Shown: piece by piece, positions 11,751-23,638 of the stretch
Layout of the letters: each line of letters opens with the position of its first letter
How positions within the stretch are numbered: position 1 is the first letter of the stretch
From: Buxus sempervirens
Lineage: Eukaryota > Streptophyta > Magnoliopsida > Buxales > Buxaceae
DNA: 64,000 nt
Direction: 5' to 3'
NCBI GenBank assembly: GCA_947561395.2
Contig: OX387183.1
Span: 36,878,853-36,942,852 of the forward strand
Notes under the pieces: generated by a model
What the model was told of the DNA's origin: nothing
Database searches by the model: none
The model's input: only the letters and a program-made list of their open reading frames with translations
Made by a program: the position numbers and the translations under genes

Positions 11751-13463
11751 CCTAGCCACATCATTTAATCTTTTATTTTTTTTATTGTTTTCTTATGTTT
11801 TTTTTCTTATGATAATTTATTTACACAAAGCATGGGTAAAAGAAAAACTCAATCATATTTGGTCATTGAAAATTACACTTTATTTTCCATACTTTTTTTA
11901 CTCTTATTTCCAAGGATTTGGAGGCAAGGAGAGGTGTTATAAAAGTGACAAATGTTTAATCATATGATCTAAAAAAATAATTAAGAAAAAAAAATATGTT
12001 AGGTAGGCATATTATCTAAAAAAAATTAAGAAAAGAATAAAAAATCTGTTTGTTATAATTAAGTATGTTAATTAAGCATATTATCTAAAAATAATTAAGA
12101 AATTAAGAAAAATTAAGCATATTGTCTAAAAGGAAATTAAGAAAAAAAATTAAAGAAATAACATGAAATAAATAAAAGAAATAACAAATGAAAGCTAGAG
12201 TTATTAAAAAGGTTTTAAAGAAGGACTAAAACATGAAATAAAATAAGTTCTTTTTAAATCCTTTAATTTTTCAGAATAACAAATTAGGCACCCTAGTTTA
12301 TCAAATTCTCAAAATTCAACCCACATATCAATTCGTTCAACAGATTCGACTGGATAAGAGACATGCTTTGTATACTTTCATTTGTCAATTTAACAACACT
12401 GAAAAATTCAGTTTCGGCCATAACAGTGACATGCTTTGTATTATTTTCATTTGAAAATCTAACAACATAAAAAAAATTTGATTAAAGAATCAATAAACAA
12501 AATAATGAAAAAACCTGGAATGGAGTCGATTTCCCGGAAACTGATGTGCTCAACTCCAGATGTTCCCTCCTTTCTCTTGCACAACCTCCTTCTACCTCTT
12601 TTTCTCACTTCCCTCTTTGCTTTTTCTTAAGAACTCTCTTCTTTAGATCCTCCCCCCTTTTTGCTCCCAACTTCTATCCTTTTTATAAAGAATTCTCACC
12701 CATTCAACTTCTTAACTTCTCCTCTTAAACACCTAAGTTCCTAACTCCTCTCTTAAACACCTAAACTCCTAACTCTTCTCTTAAACACCTAAACTCCTAA
12801 CTCCTCCTCTTTCTCTTCTAAACTCCTAACTCCTCCTCTTCCTCTCTTAAACCTCTCATTTTCTTAACTTCTCCTCTTAAACACCTAAACTCCTAACTCC
12901 TTCTATTCCTCTCTTAAACCCTTCATTCATTTAGGTTTGGTCAAAGTTTATATCGTCCCACATTTTTATTAGGCTTATATTTTTTAGGCTTAGTTTCAAT
13001 ATCTCAAGAGAATATGAGTTGGACCAATTCGTCCAACTCATTTCTCTTTGTTTATTTTTATTATTTTATTATTTTCTTTTAACTTTGTTATTAAATTTTT
13101 TATTTATTTGCATAACAAATCCCATTAGGAAACTTATTTACTAAAACAACCCCACAAAATTTTAATTTATCATTTGTTACATGGTAGCCACCATGACGTG
13201 CACATGGCTGCCATGTGGCATCCAATTTCGGTTTTGTAAAAATCCCCAAACTACCCTTTATTTCTTTTATTCATAACTTAGCTGTTTGAGATCTGATTTG
13301 AGCACGGTTTGGTGCATCGGAATCGGCTCAAAATTCTCTTTATTATTTGCTTGTTATTTCAAAAAGGTGGGTTCACTATTAAAACCTTGATTTACATGCC
13401 CACATATATGCCAGTTTAAGATATGCTTCTTGGGCAATTTTATGGTGCAAAAGTAGGGTGTTG
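11283..13463 (-). repeat. 5' LTR of E2 (last 8 bases at 17,591-17,598)
   Basis: On the + strand it starts TGTACACACCTCGGG next to the primer binding site. It runs to GGGTGTTG, where a 4.1 kb solo LTR interrupts; TGCTAACA at 17,591 finishes it, as shown by the uninterrupted GGGTGCTGACA of the other copy at 5,549-5,559. From 11,478 on it parallels the 3' LTR closely, with a few percent difference by eye. Confidence 0.75.
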
Positions 13464-13649
13464 TGTAAAACCCCGACCTAGATTATACCTTAATTATTAA
13501 GTTTAATTACTTAAAGTATGATTATTAGACTAATTAAGCATTTGTGTTATGAAGGTGAGGTGGATGTGGATCAAGCTTAAGGAATTGGGGGAAATCAAAT
13601 TGATCTCTATTGAAGGTTATTAAGGTAAGCTTAGATAATGTTATTTCTC

Positions 13650-14890
13650 AATTTCAATTGGCTAAGGTACCCTCCAATTAGTCTAAGTGTACCTAATGTA
13701 CCTTCAGAATATACACAAGGTACCTCCCAAGTGTACCCAAATTATCCCCTAAGAGTACCTAAAGTAACTCTTAAGAATGCCTAAGGTACCTCTCAATTGT
13801 ACCTTAAGTGTCTCCCAAGAATACCCAAATAACCTCTTAAGTATACCCAAGATACCTCACTTCTATACTTAAGGTACCCCCAAGTATTACCCAAAGTACA
13901 TCCAAGTGTTACCCAAAGTACCCCAAAGTATTGCCCAAAGTACACCCAAGTATTACCCAAGGTACCCCCAATGTTTGCCTAAGGTATCCCCTTGTGTTTG
14001 CCTAAGGTACCCCTGTGTTTGCCTAAGGTATCCCCTTGCATTGCCTAAGGTACCTCACATGTATACCTAAAGTACCCCTTTATATTACCTAAGGCACCTC
14101 ACTCATATTGGCTAAGGTACCCCACTGTATTGCCTAAGGTACCCTATTCGAATACCTAAAGTACCCCCTAATTATACCGAAGGTACTTCACTTGTATTGT
14201 CTAAGGTGTCCCTTTATTTCATCTAAGGTACCCCACTGTTTTACTTAAAGTACCCCCTTGTTTACCTAAGGTACATTCCCTTATATAGCTAAGGTACCCC
14301 CTTTGTATAGCTAGAGTACCCGTTTATATTACTAAGGTACATCCCTCACATTACCTAGGGTACACCCTTGTATTTCCTAGAGGTACTCCTCTCATATAAG
14401 TAAGGTACCCCCACTGTTTTACCTAGGGTACACCCCTTATATAGCCAAAGTACCCCATTTTGTCTAACTAAAGTAACCCCTATATAAGTAAGGTAACCCC
14501 CCATTGTTTTGCCTAAGGTATAACCCCTTATATAGCTAAGGTACTCCCTCATAACTAAGGTACACCCCTTCTATAGTTAAGTACCATCGTCAATATAACT
14601 AAAGTACATCCCCCTAAGCTTATTTAAAGTTTATCCTTTAGAACGACTAAGGTAAATCTCTTGAAACACTAAGGTACCCTCTCAATAACACTAAGGTACT
14701 CTCACTTCACCCTAGGGTATCCCATTTTGTATAACTAAAGTACCCCCAAGCATCCCTAGAGTATGCCTTTTGAAATGGCTAAGGAAAAACCCCTTAAAAC
14801 ACCTGGGTACCCCTGCCAATAACACTAAGGGACCCTCTACTTATCACAAGGTACACCCATACTTAACACTAAGGTACCCCCAAGGGTTTT
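13650..14890. repeat. Minisatellite with core CTAAGGTACCCC
   Basis: About 1.2 kb of very degenerate units of 20-35 bp lie upstream of the likely TATA box of this LTR. The conserved core CCTAAGGTACCCC contains the palindrome GGTACC; spacers vary freely. I estimate roughly 45 copies by eye. Confidence 0.8.
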
Positions 14891-16396
14891 AGTTGAATAA
14901 AAGCCTTGTTTAGGGGCAGATTTGAAAGACGCAAAACTTGGGCATATAAAAGGATGCCCTAACTTCTAATTAAGTGTTTGAAAACCCATTTATCTTACCT
15001 TGGACGTATAGAACAAGAAGAAGAGTGGGAGCTCACTTGAAAAGCTTGAAGGAGAAGAAGAGGAGAGCTTGAAGAGAAGTTTTGCTTCTCCATTAACAAG
15101 TAGCAAACCCTTCAAAACAAAATGAATTACAAAATTCGTATTCTCTCTCTAGGGTTTGATTGATTTTGAAGAAATGATCTTGCATGTTGGTATTTGCTTC
15201 TAAAATTTGTAGGTTTTGATTTTATAATACTCATGGTTTGTTTTCCATTGATTATTATGTGTTTGCAACTTAGATTAATCATACTCCAGATTTTGGTATG
15301 AGTTTTGTGTTTGGAATGAAGTTTCATGTGTTAATTTGTGTTCTTGTGGATTTTGGATGATGTATGATCATCAAATTCGGGGTTGGAAAGGTTATGGATG
15401 AATTATAGGAGTTTTCATGTTGAAAATAGCCAAAAATGTTTCAAACCCCGACCCGGCGATTAATCCTGAGAATTGGCGATTAATCCTAAGCCAAACCCCC
15501 AAAAATTAGGTTTTTGTTAAGGATAGGATTAACTCCACGATTAATAATGGGGTTAATCGCGAGCTTTAGCGCGCGAACGTCAACCCCATCGCACGCGCGT
15601 CAACTAGTGTATAGCCTTAACGTGCGAACGTTAAACCTTACCGCGCGCGCACTGAACCTGTTTTAACCATGGGCGTGCGCACTTCAAACCTGGGTGCGCG
15701 AGCATTAAAGCAAATCGCCCCTGGGCGATTAATCCAGAGGCTAATCGTGGACCTGTTTTTGACTATTCATCACCCTTTTTCTCCTCAACCCTTTCCCAAA
15801 CCACCCAAGCTTCTCGCATAGCACCCTTATTACATGAAAGACATTTAAGTAAATGTCCTGTGTATTTATTGCTCCATTTACTTAAGTATTTACATGTAAA
15901 TAAGGTTTTACGCCCCATTTGGAACCAATAAAAATACTCCCAAGGCCCAATTCCAACCAATAAAAAGTCAACTTTCCAGTTCCTGCCTAAATTTCCGATT
16001 TTCCTGATTTTCAAAAAGGGCCACTTTTTGAGTTTGATATCCAAATGTGTGATTCAGAAGCCCAAAAAATTCTAGATGATTTTTATACCCTCCAATAGAC
16101 TACAACCAGAATTTGAGTCCCAAACTCCTTGTAGATTTGTCTAGAAAAATTCGACACCGAAAAGTCAACGTTTTCAACCAGACTTAGAATATTTTTGAGG
16201 TCCAAAACTTTTTGTCTCGGAATCCATTGATTTTTGGTATGGTGACTTATTTGGGATTTTTAAGATCAACCCACTCATCGAAAATGTGTTTTGAGGATTT
16301 TATGACTTTCGTTTTGCTTGGCTTGGATTTATGGAAATGATGTTGAAAAACTCTTATATGATTTGGCAAGGCTTTTGACTTATAGTTTTGCTGGCG

Positions 16397-16781
16397 GTGG
16401 ATGGGGAATTCCACTTGGCCTCGGTTGATGTGATAGTGGATGGAGAATTCCACTTGTTTTATGTTGTGATTTGGCGGTGGATGGGGTATTCCACTTGGCC
16501 TTGGATTGAACACCGGTTATGGATTTGATTTGATTGGGTTGTTTTGAGTTGTGAGTCGTCTAATTGGACATGGTTCTTAGTGTGGATCCACAGTGAGTCT
16601 AGTAGTGTGCTGGTGTTGGCTTGTTAGCGTTAATCTTCCTTGTCCATGTAGCTTTCCACTGTGGGGAATCAGTGAGGCCCTCTCGGGGAACAGAGGTGCT
16701 GCGGCAACCACCCGTCGTGGGGAACCGGCGGGAGTTCTTGTGATTCATATGGTTTGGTTCGGCAATGGATGGGGCATTCCA
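16397..16781 (+). repeat. Series of seven stem-loops with constant loop and changing stems
   Basis: Perfect or near-perfect stems flank an 8-base loop of the form YGGGGAAY. They are GTGGA/TCCAC (16,397-16,414), GTGGA/TCCAC with loop TGGAGAAT (about 16,436), GTGGA/TCCAC with loop TGGGGTAT (about 16,477), CACTG/CAGTG (16,657-16,674), CCTCT/AGAGG (16,679-16,696), CCCGTCG/CGGCGGG (16,711-16,732, one G-T pair) and TGGA/TCCA (about 16,766). The loop hardly varies while both arms change together. Confidence 0.8.
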
Positions 16782-17598
16782 CCTAGCCTTGATTATTACC
16801 TTGGTTGTCACTTGCCAGCCCATACGTGGGTGCTCCGCTTGCTGAGATGCCCTAGCTAGGCTTCTCTTTGTAAGTCGTGTAGGTGGGAAATGGACAGTGG
16901 ACATTAACCTAATTTAGAGACACGCCAACTCACGAGTCCTAACAAGACATACTTGCCGTACTTGATTGTAATTGCCGATTTAATTTCATATATTATCCGA
17001 TTGAGATGCTTTTACTTGAGATTTACATTTTATAATTGTGAATGTGATCATGATGTTATAAAACTGCATAAACTGTTTCTATCCATGCATGTTTGCTACT
17101 TACTAGGACTTTATGTCTCACGCGTGTTTTGTTTTACCGGATTTGTTTTCAGATCCTCCTGGTGAGCCACGCATGGAGGGAGATCCAGATTATAGACCCG
17201 AGGACTACTACTACTACCCACAGTAGGATCCTCTTTATGATGATGTATTTTGGTTTGGGAAAGTTGTAAATGGGATATAAATAATATTTTTGGACTTACA
17301 CTTTGGGAGATATCTTTTGTATATGTCTGTATATTGGGAAAGAGCTTGTGAGCAATTAGATGCCTTAGTTGTATTTTGTATGCACAGATATTGTGTTTTG
17401 GAGATTGTAATACAGGAAATCTTTTGTTGGATGGAAAATTTTTATTCCATGTTTCTTTAGTTATGCACTCTGATAACTACATTGTAATTGCCTAGATTAA
17501 TTGTATTAATCAAGTTCTATTGGGCCCACAAGTAGGTCCCGGGTACGGGTTGGTGCCGTGATAGTGCAGACCCGAATCTGGGGCGTTTCATGCTAACA

Positions 17599-18022
17599 TT
17601 GCCCTTTGTTAAGGGGTTCTTGCCACCATCGGAACCCTCATTAAGAGTAGTGCTTGTGACATTATTTCCTAACAAATGTGGGAAATTTCTTAGACATTAT
17701 ATTATAAAATAAAAACACACAATTAAAGGATACTAGGATATTTACTTTCAATATCCTCAATTATTAACTCATATCAACAATTAGATATGACAATAATTAT
17801 TTGAAAGAGACTCACAATAGCATAAAAATAAGTTTTATATTACTATACAATTACTTTAATCTAATTAAAAACCCTTTAAAAACTCCACAAAAAAAAACCG
17901 AGCTGGTTTGAACCTGCTAGGTTGCTCCGGGTCAGTTTGGGCATGCTGCTAGGTCGAAGTGGCCCCAAAAACCCATGCAGAACCACATAGGTCCGCACAG
18001 TTTAGGTCTAGAATCCTCATGG
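17599..18022. other. Unassigned spacer left of the 2.9 kb solo LTR
   Basis: This is AT-rich sequence followed by a GC-richer stretch at 17,895-18,022. Together with 20,967-21,620 it forms the pre-insertion sequence of the solo LTR. It could be part of the small copia-type element whose LTR and primer site lie at 21,621-21,938, but no protein is visible. Confidence 0.4.
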
Positions 18023-20961
18023 TGTAAAACCCCGAATTTTCACATAATAAATAAATAAATAATAAATGAAGGAAATAATAGTTTAAGTCCTAGCTAAAAT
18101 AAAAAGTGAAGATTTAGAGGGCAAGTAAATTAAATAAGTAGTAAGTTGAAAATAAAGAAGGAACCTTAAGGAAAAGTAGCCTAAAAGGGTAAAAAGGATA
18201 TTTTGGTAATTTTCAGAAAAGGGGAAATTAATAAATAGATCATTAAATAATAACTAGGATTAGAAAATAAAATAAAATAATTTATTTAAACAAGTTAGAA
18301 ATTAAAAGGAATTAATAAAAGCCCAAATGTGGAAAAAGGGTAATTAGGAGATTTCAAGTCTTAATTTGGAGAAAATAAGGTTTTAGGTGATATTAAGGTT
18401 TAATTAATTATTATGCACGAAAATAGGTTGTAAGTAGGAGTTTAGATGATAAGAGATTTAATTAATAATGTTTTAGTAGAAAAATAGAAGGTGGAGAAAA
18501 GGTATGAATTAATTAGAAGGAGTTAGACTTTAATTAGACTTTGGTTAGGTTAGCCCAATTAAAGGAGCCTATTAGGGTTGGTTTAGGACTTCTAAAGCCA
18601 AGTATAAATAGGAGAGTAAGGTGAGACAAGAGAGAACTTTCATGGGCTTTATAATGAGAGAAAAGAGGGAGAGAAAGGAAGAAGAAGGTTGCTGGAGATG
18701 TCCAACCAGTCTCCATCAAATCGCGATCGGGGAAAATCCGTACGGTGGATCGCCTTCAAATTTGAAGGTTTTGTTCATGACTGATGGATCTACAATGTGA
18801 ACGGTGGAGATTTGAATTGGAGAACTTTAGTTTGGTGCGTTTGGGAGCAGAAATTGGGTCCAGAATTAGAAACTTCAATAGAAGATGGATTTTTAGCGTA
18901 TGAGGCAAGTAGTAACCCTTGAAAACTGGAGGAATTGCATGGTTTCGTTTTCTATGATTTAATATGATTTGAATGGATTAGTCGGAACTGGATTTACATG
19001 GAATCAAATGTTTTATGTTATAGGATTTTGTATTCTTGAATGATTAGTTAAAGTAATGAAGAAAACTTGGTTTAATCATGCAAATAATTGTAGGATGGTG
19101 TTTAATTGAAAAAATTTAATCTAGAAGGCTTTAGATATGATTTAGAATGTTAGTAGATTAATTTAGAGCAATTAAACTCAGAGCAAAAGCATAAAAATCC
19201 AAACTTGGAAAATCTGGAAATTTATTGTTGAAATTTGCACGAGCGCCTAGGATCGCCCAAGACCGCCTAACCGTGTAAAGGTCGACGCTCTATGCAGAAT
19301 TTGTAGATTTTAGGGATTTTGTAATACGAATAAATATCCAATAATTTTTATGATAAGTGAAGCATACTAGCATCTTTATAAAGACCAAATTAAAGTATAA
19401 AAATTTATAAAATAATATTTTAAAAACAACCCAGTAATTGGAGGTCCTGAGGATATGATAGAATATGAAAGGGACTAATTGAAGGTAACAACAATGGGAT
19501 TGATACCAGATTGTATTTATGGATTAAAACCACCTTCTAAACTATATTTTAGGTTTGTAGAATATGCTGGAAATTATAAATACAGAAAATTGAAATAGAT
19601 ACTATCTTAGGTAACAATATGAGAACTTGGATTACAATGAGGGATTAATAAGGGAAACTCTAAGAAAGACTTGAAATACTTGGTTTGTGCTTTAAATATG
19701 AATACTAAATTTCTGGAAATTACATTAATTCTGATTTCAATGGAACTTATGTTTAGGAGTTTTATTTTGGACTGTGGATTAAATGCCATGATGGCAATAA
19801 GAGATTTGTACCATCTAAGGATGAGATATGTGACTATCCGCGGGTGAGAAGTGTAACTCCTGCGGGAGAGACCTCTTGTGGGGGAGATGTAGTCACGATG
19901 TGATTGCATCCCACAAGGGAGATATGTATGTGACCACTTGCGGGTGAGATGAGACCTCCGGTTGGGGGATATGTAATCCTGATTGGATTGCATCCCACAG
20001 GGGAAATATGTGACCACCTGCGGGTGAGATGAGACCTCCTATTGGGGGAGATGTAATCCTGATTGGATTGCATCCCACAGGGAGATATGTGACCTCCTGC
20101 GGGAGAGATGTGAGCTCTTGTGGGGGAGATGTAGTCACGATGTGATTGCATCCTACAAGGGAGATATGTGATTACCACCTGCGGGTGAGATGTGTAACTC
20201 CTACGAGAGAGACCTCTTGTGGGGGAGATGTAATCACGATGTGATTGCATCCCACAAGTGAGATGTGTGTGTTACCACCTGCGAGTGAGATGTCTTAGCT
20301 CCTATGGGAGGAACCTCATGTAGGGGAGATGTGAATACTAAGTGTTTGCATCCTACATGAGAGAATGTTACTATCGTATTTGTGAGATGGACCATTAATT
20401 ATGAATATATGTTTTATCGCTAATCTTCGGTTTTATCTATCGATAACATTTTTTTACTGGTATTTACGTATGATTGCATATCCTATTGCTTTATTTGGAA
20501 TTGGCCATGTTGATTTGAATTCATCGCCTTATCGTTGATTAATCGTATACCTCATGAATATTTGCCTAAATGAGACTGTTTACTTGCATGCATCTACTAC
20601 TTGCTGAGATGTAAATCTCACTCCGTTTTCCCTTATTTTCAGGTTTGCTTGGAGAGATCGCAAAGATGGCGTTTTAATTTGATGGGTAGAATTGTAATTG
20701 ATATTAATGTCACATGTTGATTAAATAAATGTTATTGTAAATTGAAGTGATTAAATTGAATAAAGAATTGTTTTATTTCCCACTAGAACTCTGATGTAAT
20801 TAATTAGTTTTAAAAATTATTGTGAATCTTAGTGTGTATCTGACTCCAGCTTCGTAGTAACACCTCGGGTTTGGTTGTTGAACCGGACTTGGGTTGTTAC
20901 AGTAGCGAACCGGGTTTGGGTTGGGTGCCGGTTTGCACTGACCCGGGTTCGGGGCGTTACA
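18023..20961 (+). mobile_element. 2.9 kb solo LTR, gypsy type, duplication CATGG
   Basis: It starts TGTAAAACCCCGAA and ends GGGGCGTTACA. Identical CATGG lies on both sides (18,018-18,022 and 20,962-20,966). A TATA-like TATAAATAGG lies at 18,603. No coding capacity is present. A hairpin-rich array sits at 19,836-20,350. Termini match the 13,464 LTR, but internal sequence differs widely. Confidence 0.9.
19836..20350 (+). repeat. Tandem array of small stem-loops with covarying arms
   Basis: Units of about 90-110 bp contain several short hairpins: CACC-TGCG-GGTG, CTCC-TGCG-GGAG, TCCC-ACAA-GGGA and a longer one that occurs in two forms. The longer forms are AATCAC-GAT-GTGATT (about 20,231) and AATCC-TGATT-GGATT (about 19,975 and 20,055). 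Variants such as CTC-CTACGA-GAG and CTCC-TATG-GGAG keep pairing. Outer linkers like GAGATGT are constant. Confidence 0.75.
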
Positions 20962-20966
20962 CATGG

Positions 20967-21620
20967 GTCTACGTGCGACCCGTATTACTTGCACATGAGT
21001 CCGATCGTGACCCAGAACCTAGGTGTTGGTTAGCTTGTGTCGCCTTCGCTCGTGTCCACACCTGTTTCTCATCTGCGTAGGTTTGGGCGGACCGGGGCCC
21101 TATCGAAGTTTGCGGATTTGATTGTGACCTACGCGCGAGTCTTCACATGACCCAGAAGCGGGTCTTCGTCTTCTTCCTCGTAAAATTTTTAAGAAACAGT
21201 TGCAGATTTCAACTATAGAAACAAACCAGCAACTTTCCGGCCTTATATCTCTTTCCACAGTTAATCAAATTTGATGTATAATATACCATTGGAAAGCTTA
21301 TTCCAAGGGCTCTCATTTAATATATATTTCATTTTCTAAAACAAACTATAGAAAAAGTTATCAGATATAAAAAAATTTGGGTTCATAAACTTTATTGACT
21401 TGTATTTCTCAAACCAGTGCACCAAATACCACCAAAATTTTCAAATATCATATACATATGATATGTCAGCATCATGCAAAAACTCATGGCCTAACTCTAT
21501 GTGTAAACAAAAACACCATTGAAGGTCATGCAAGGTGGTGAGTGTAAACAACAATGGATGCAGGGTGTTTAAACATACTATTATCCACTCCAAAACACTC
21601 CAAAAATCGAACTAAACCTA
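20967..21620. other. Unassigned spacer right of the 2.9 kb solo LTR
   Basis: The first 200 bases are GC-rich, the rest AT-rich. No gene is recognised. It would be the internal part next to the primer site at 21,621 if the neighbouring LTR belongs to a - strand copia-type element. Confidence 0.4.
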
Positions 21621-21938
21621 GCTCTGATACCAATGTTAGAAATAATACAGTAGAAGCAAAGGATCAGAATCTTTTACTTGTTTTTTCAAGCGGTTTGATT
21701 CATTGGTCGGAGCGGATTTCACCAATGAAAACCCAATGCACTGCCACCACCTAAGTACTTTAGAACTTGCAGAGAGTAACTTACAATAACTTCCAACAAC
21801 TACACATAACCACCGTAACCAATCTTTTATATAGGGCTTAAGGGACATGTCTCTAAGATGGAAGACATGTCTCTTGGACATGTTAACCAATCGGTTTGGT
21901 TAAACCATCATGGGTGGAGCAAACCTGTTTTTCCAACA
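21621..21938 (-). mobile_element. Copia-type LTR (21,634-21,938) with primer binding site
   Basis: GCTCTGATACCA at 21,621-21,632 is the reverse complement of TGGTATCAGAGC, the initiator-Met type site common in plant copia elements. The LTR that follows runs from TGTTAGAAATAATAC to TTTTCCAACA, 305 bp. No gag is seen to the left and I find no second LTR, so the element is truncated or non-autonomous. Confidence 0.7.
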
Positions 21939-23638
21939 TAAACAAAGGGTTACCTTTGAGGTAACAGCGAAAGGAATACTTCCTTTGCTCACATTAGAGA
22001 GCTTGGAAACCCCAGACATCAAAGAGGGACCCAATCCCTATTCTCCTGATTCATGGGATTAAATTAGCTTAATTAACTAAATTGGGCAATTTACAGACTA
22101 CTGTGAGCCCATCAAAAGGCCCATTGAAACCCCCAGACATCGAAGAGGGATCCAAGTCCCCAAACACTGCCCAAAATTGCATTTTTGGAATTTAGGGAGC
22201 TTAACCGCTAACTCAAAGCGGTTAAGCAGTTAAATTAAATTAACCGATATCCAATTTCAGTCATAATAAAAGTAGGATTGACTGATCTATGTTATCGGTT
22301 CAACCTAGAAAAACTCCAGAAATGCAGATCTTGTATAATTTAAGGCCCAATATCAATTTGAACCAATTCATTAATCCTACAGGTATTTTAGGTTGTCCTT
22401 TAAGCCTAAGAAGGGAGTTGGGCCCAAATAGGATTCCAGTGGGCCTTCCAATGGGGTCCACCCATGCATACCCACTTCACTAAGGATTACTAAGTGAAAG
22501 AAAGATGACTATGGACCAAACCTTTTAAAAGCCGAACCAAACCCAAAGATGATGCATGCTTGTAGGGATATATGGTGCGGCCGAGACCTTGTGGTAAAGG
22601 CCTATCGGGCCACAATCCTTCTCTTTCTAGAGAAGTGATTTGCAAAAATAAAAAATAAGGGAGGGGAGCCCTATCCCAACCTCTTGAAGACTTAGGTCTC
22701 TTAACCTAATCCTAGGAAAAAGGCCTCATGCCTATCTCTAGAACCCTTTAGCAGAAACATAATCAAGATAAGTAAAGTAATTGGGAACCATTGTGGGCTC
22801 CACTGAATGGCCCATAGACTGCTTTAGACCCATCAAACCATGCCTCTGAAAGAAAATTTAACGAAAATTTAATAATTCATAGTCTTTGTGTTTAACCGTA
22901 ACGCAAGGCAGGCAAACAATAAGTCTACATAACTTGTATTATGCGTCGGTTACAGGGAAATTAGAAGTAACAGATGTATCGTATCAGTTATAAAGATGTC
23001 TATCCATAACCAATCTAAGTTGTAGGTTATAGATGCATAGACTTGACAGATTTAAATTCAAATGAAACAAAAGGACAAAAATAATCCAAATTGAACGACC
23101 AAATTCTAGAAGGGCTTCTAGGGTTAGTTAAGCCCAAAATGGAAATTTAGGCTTCAATCAGTCTATTGTGGATTCCGGTAGGCCTTCCAATGGGGCCTAC
23201 CCAATTAGACAAACATAATTGAATAAATTCAGACATAATCAACTAAAAGTGGGCCAAACCCCATCTAAGGCCCACACAAGCCAAACCTTAATATATGTTG
23301 GTATAGGACGAGTGAGTTAAAATGAGTTGAACCAATCTAATCCAATTAGGGATGACCCATGGGACCCGTCTTTGACTGGGTGGATCAGGGTGTCTACGGA
23401 CATCCCCAGACCACAATTGGGTACTTAACCAAAACTCTAAAGCGTAGACCAACCTATACACAGATATTCTAGGACTATGTGTCTACTTGCACCTAACCAG
23501 GCAGTGGCGACTCCCAATTCCTCATAATTCATAAAACTAGAACTTATGCGAACACCTCGCATAGGTAAAAGAGAGATTGCTGGGTCTCCAAAAGAGGAAC
23601 CCACCTCCGTGTGTGCCCCGATTCCACGTGCGCACAGT
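21939..23638 (+). mobile_element. Long LTR fragment of the same type as 28,304-31,371, opposite orientation
   Basis: The right end is clear: CACGTGCGCACA at 23,627-23,638 mirrors TGTGCGCGCG at 28,304. Inside it, segments such as GTCTACGGACATCCCCAGACC (near 23,392) and CAGTGGCGACTCCC (23,500) match the reverse complement of 28,340-28,500. The left border is not resolved; the coordinate given is only the end of the previous LTR. The right end falls within copia integrase coding sequence. Confidence 0.5.

Larger units (their letters stand above)
13464..17590 (+). mobile_element. 4.1 kb solo LTR, gypsy type, inserted in the E2 5' LTR
   Basis: It starts TGTAAAACCCCGA and ends GGGGCGTTTCA. The flanks TGTTG (13,459-13,463) and TGCTA (17,591-17,595) are each one change away from TGCTG, which the empty site at 5,553 suggests as the original. 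A TATA-like ATATAAAAGG lies at about 14,944. Start and end match the style of the solo LTR at 18,023, so both belong to one superfamily. There is no coding region. It holds the minisatellite at 13,650-14,890 and the stem-loop series at 16,397-16,781. The GC-rich segment 15,540-15,740 has repeated GCGCGCGT-type motifs. Confidence 0.8.
2357..17598 (-). mobile_element. E2: Tat-type gypsy element with gag but no pol, split by later insertions
   Basis: The direct repeats 2,357-5,559 and 11,283-13,463 (plus 17,591-17,598) are near-identical over about 2 kb and act as LTRs. A primer binding site adjoins the right-hand LTR, and a purine tract (read on -) adjoins the left-hand one, so the element runs right to left. 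The internal region of about 5.7 kb holds a leader with tandem repeats and a gag pseudogene. I find no protease, reverse transcriptase or integrase. Gag is related to that of E1 (44,236-46,446). The element is therefore a pol-deleted, non-autonomous relative of E1. Three later insertions disturb its LTRs: at 2,356, 3,591 and 13,464. Confidence 0.8.
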
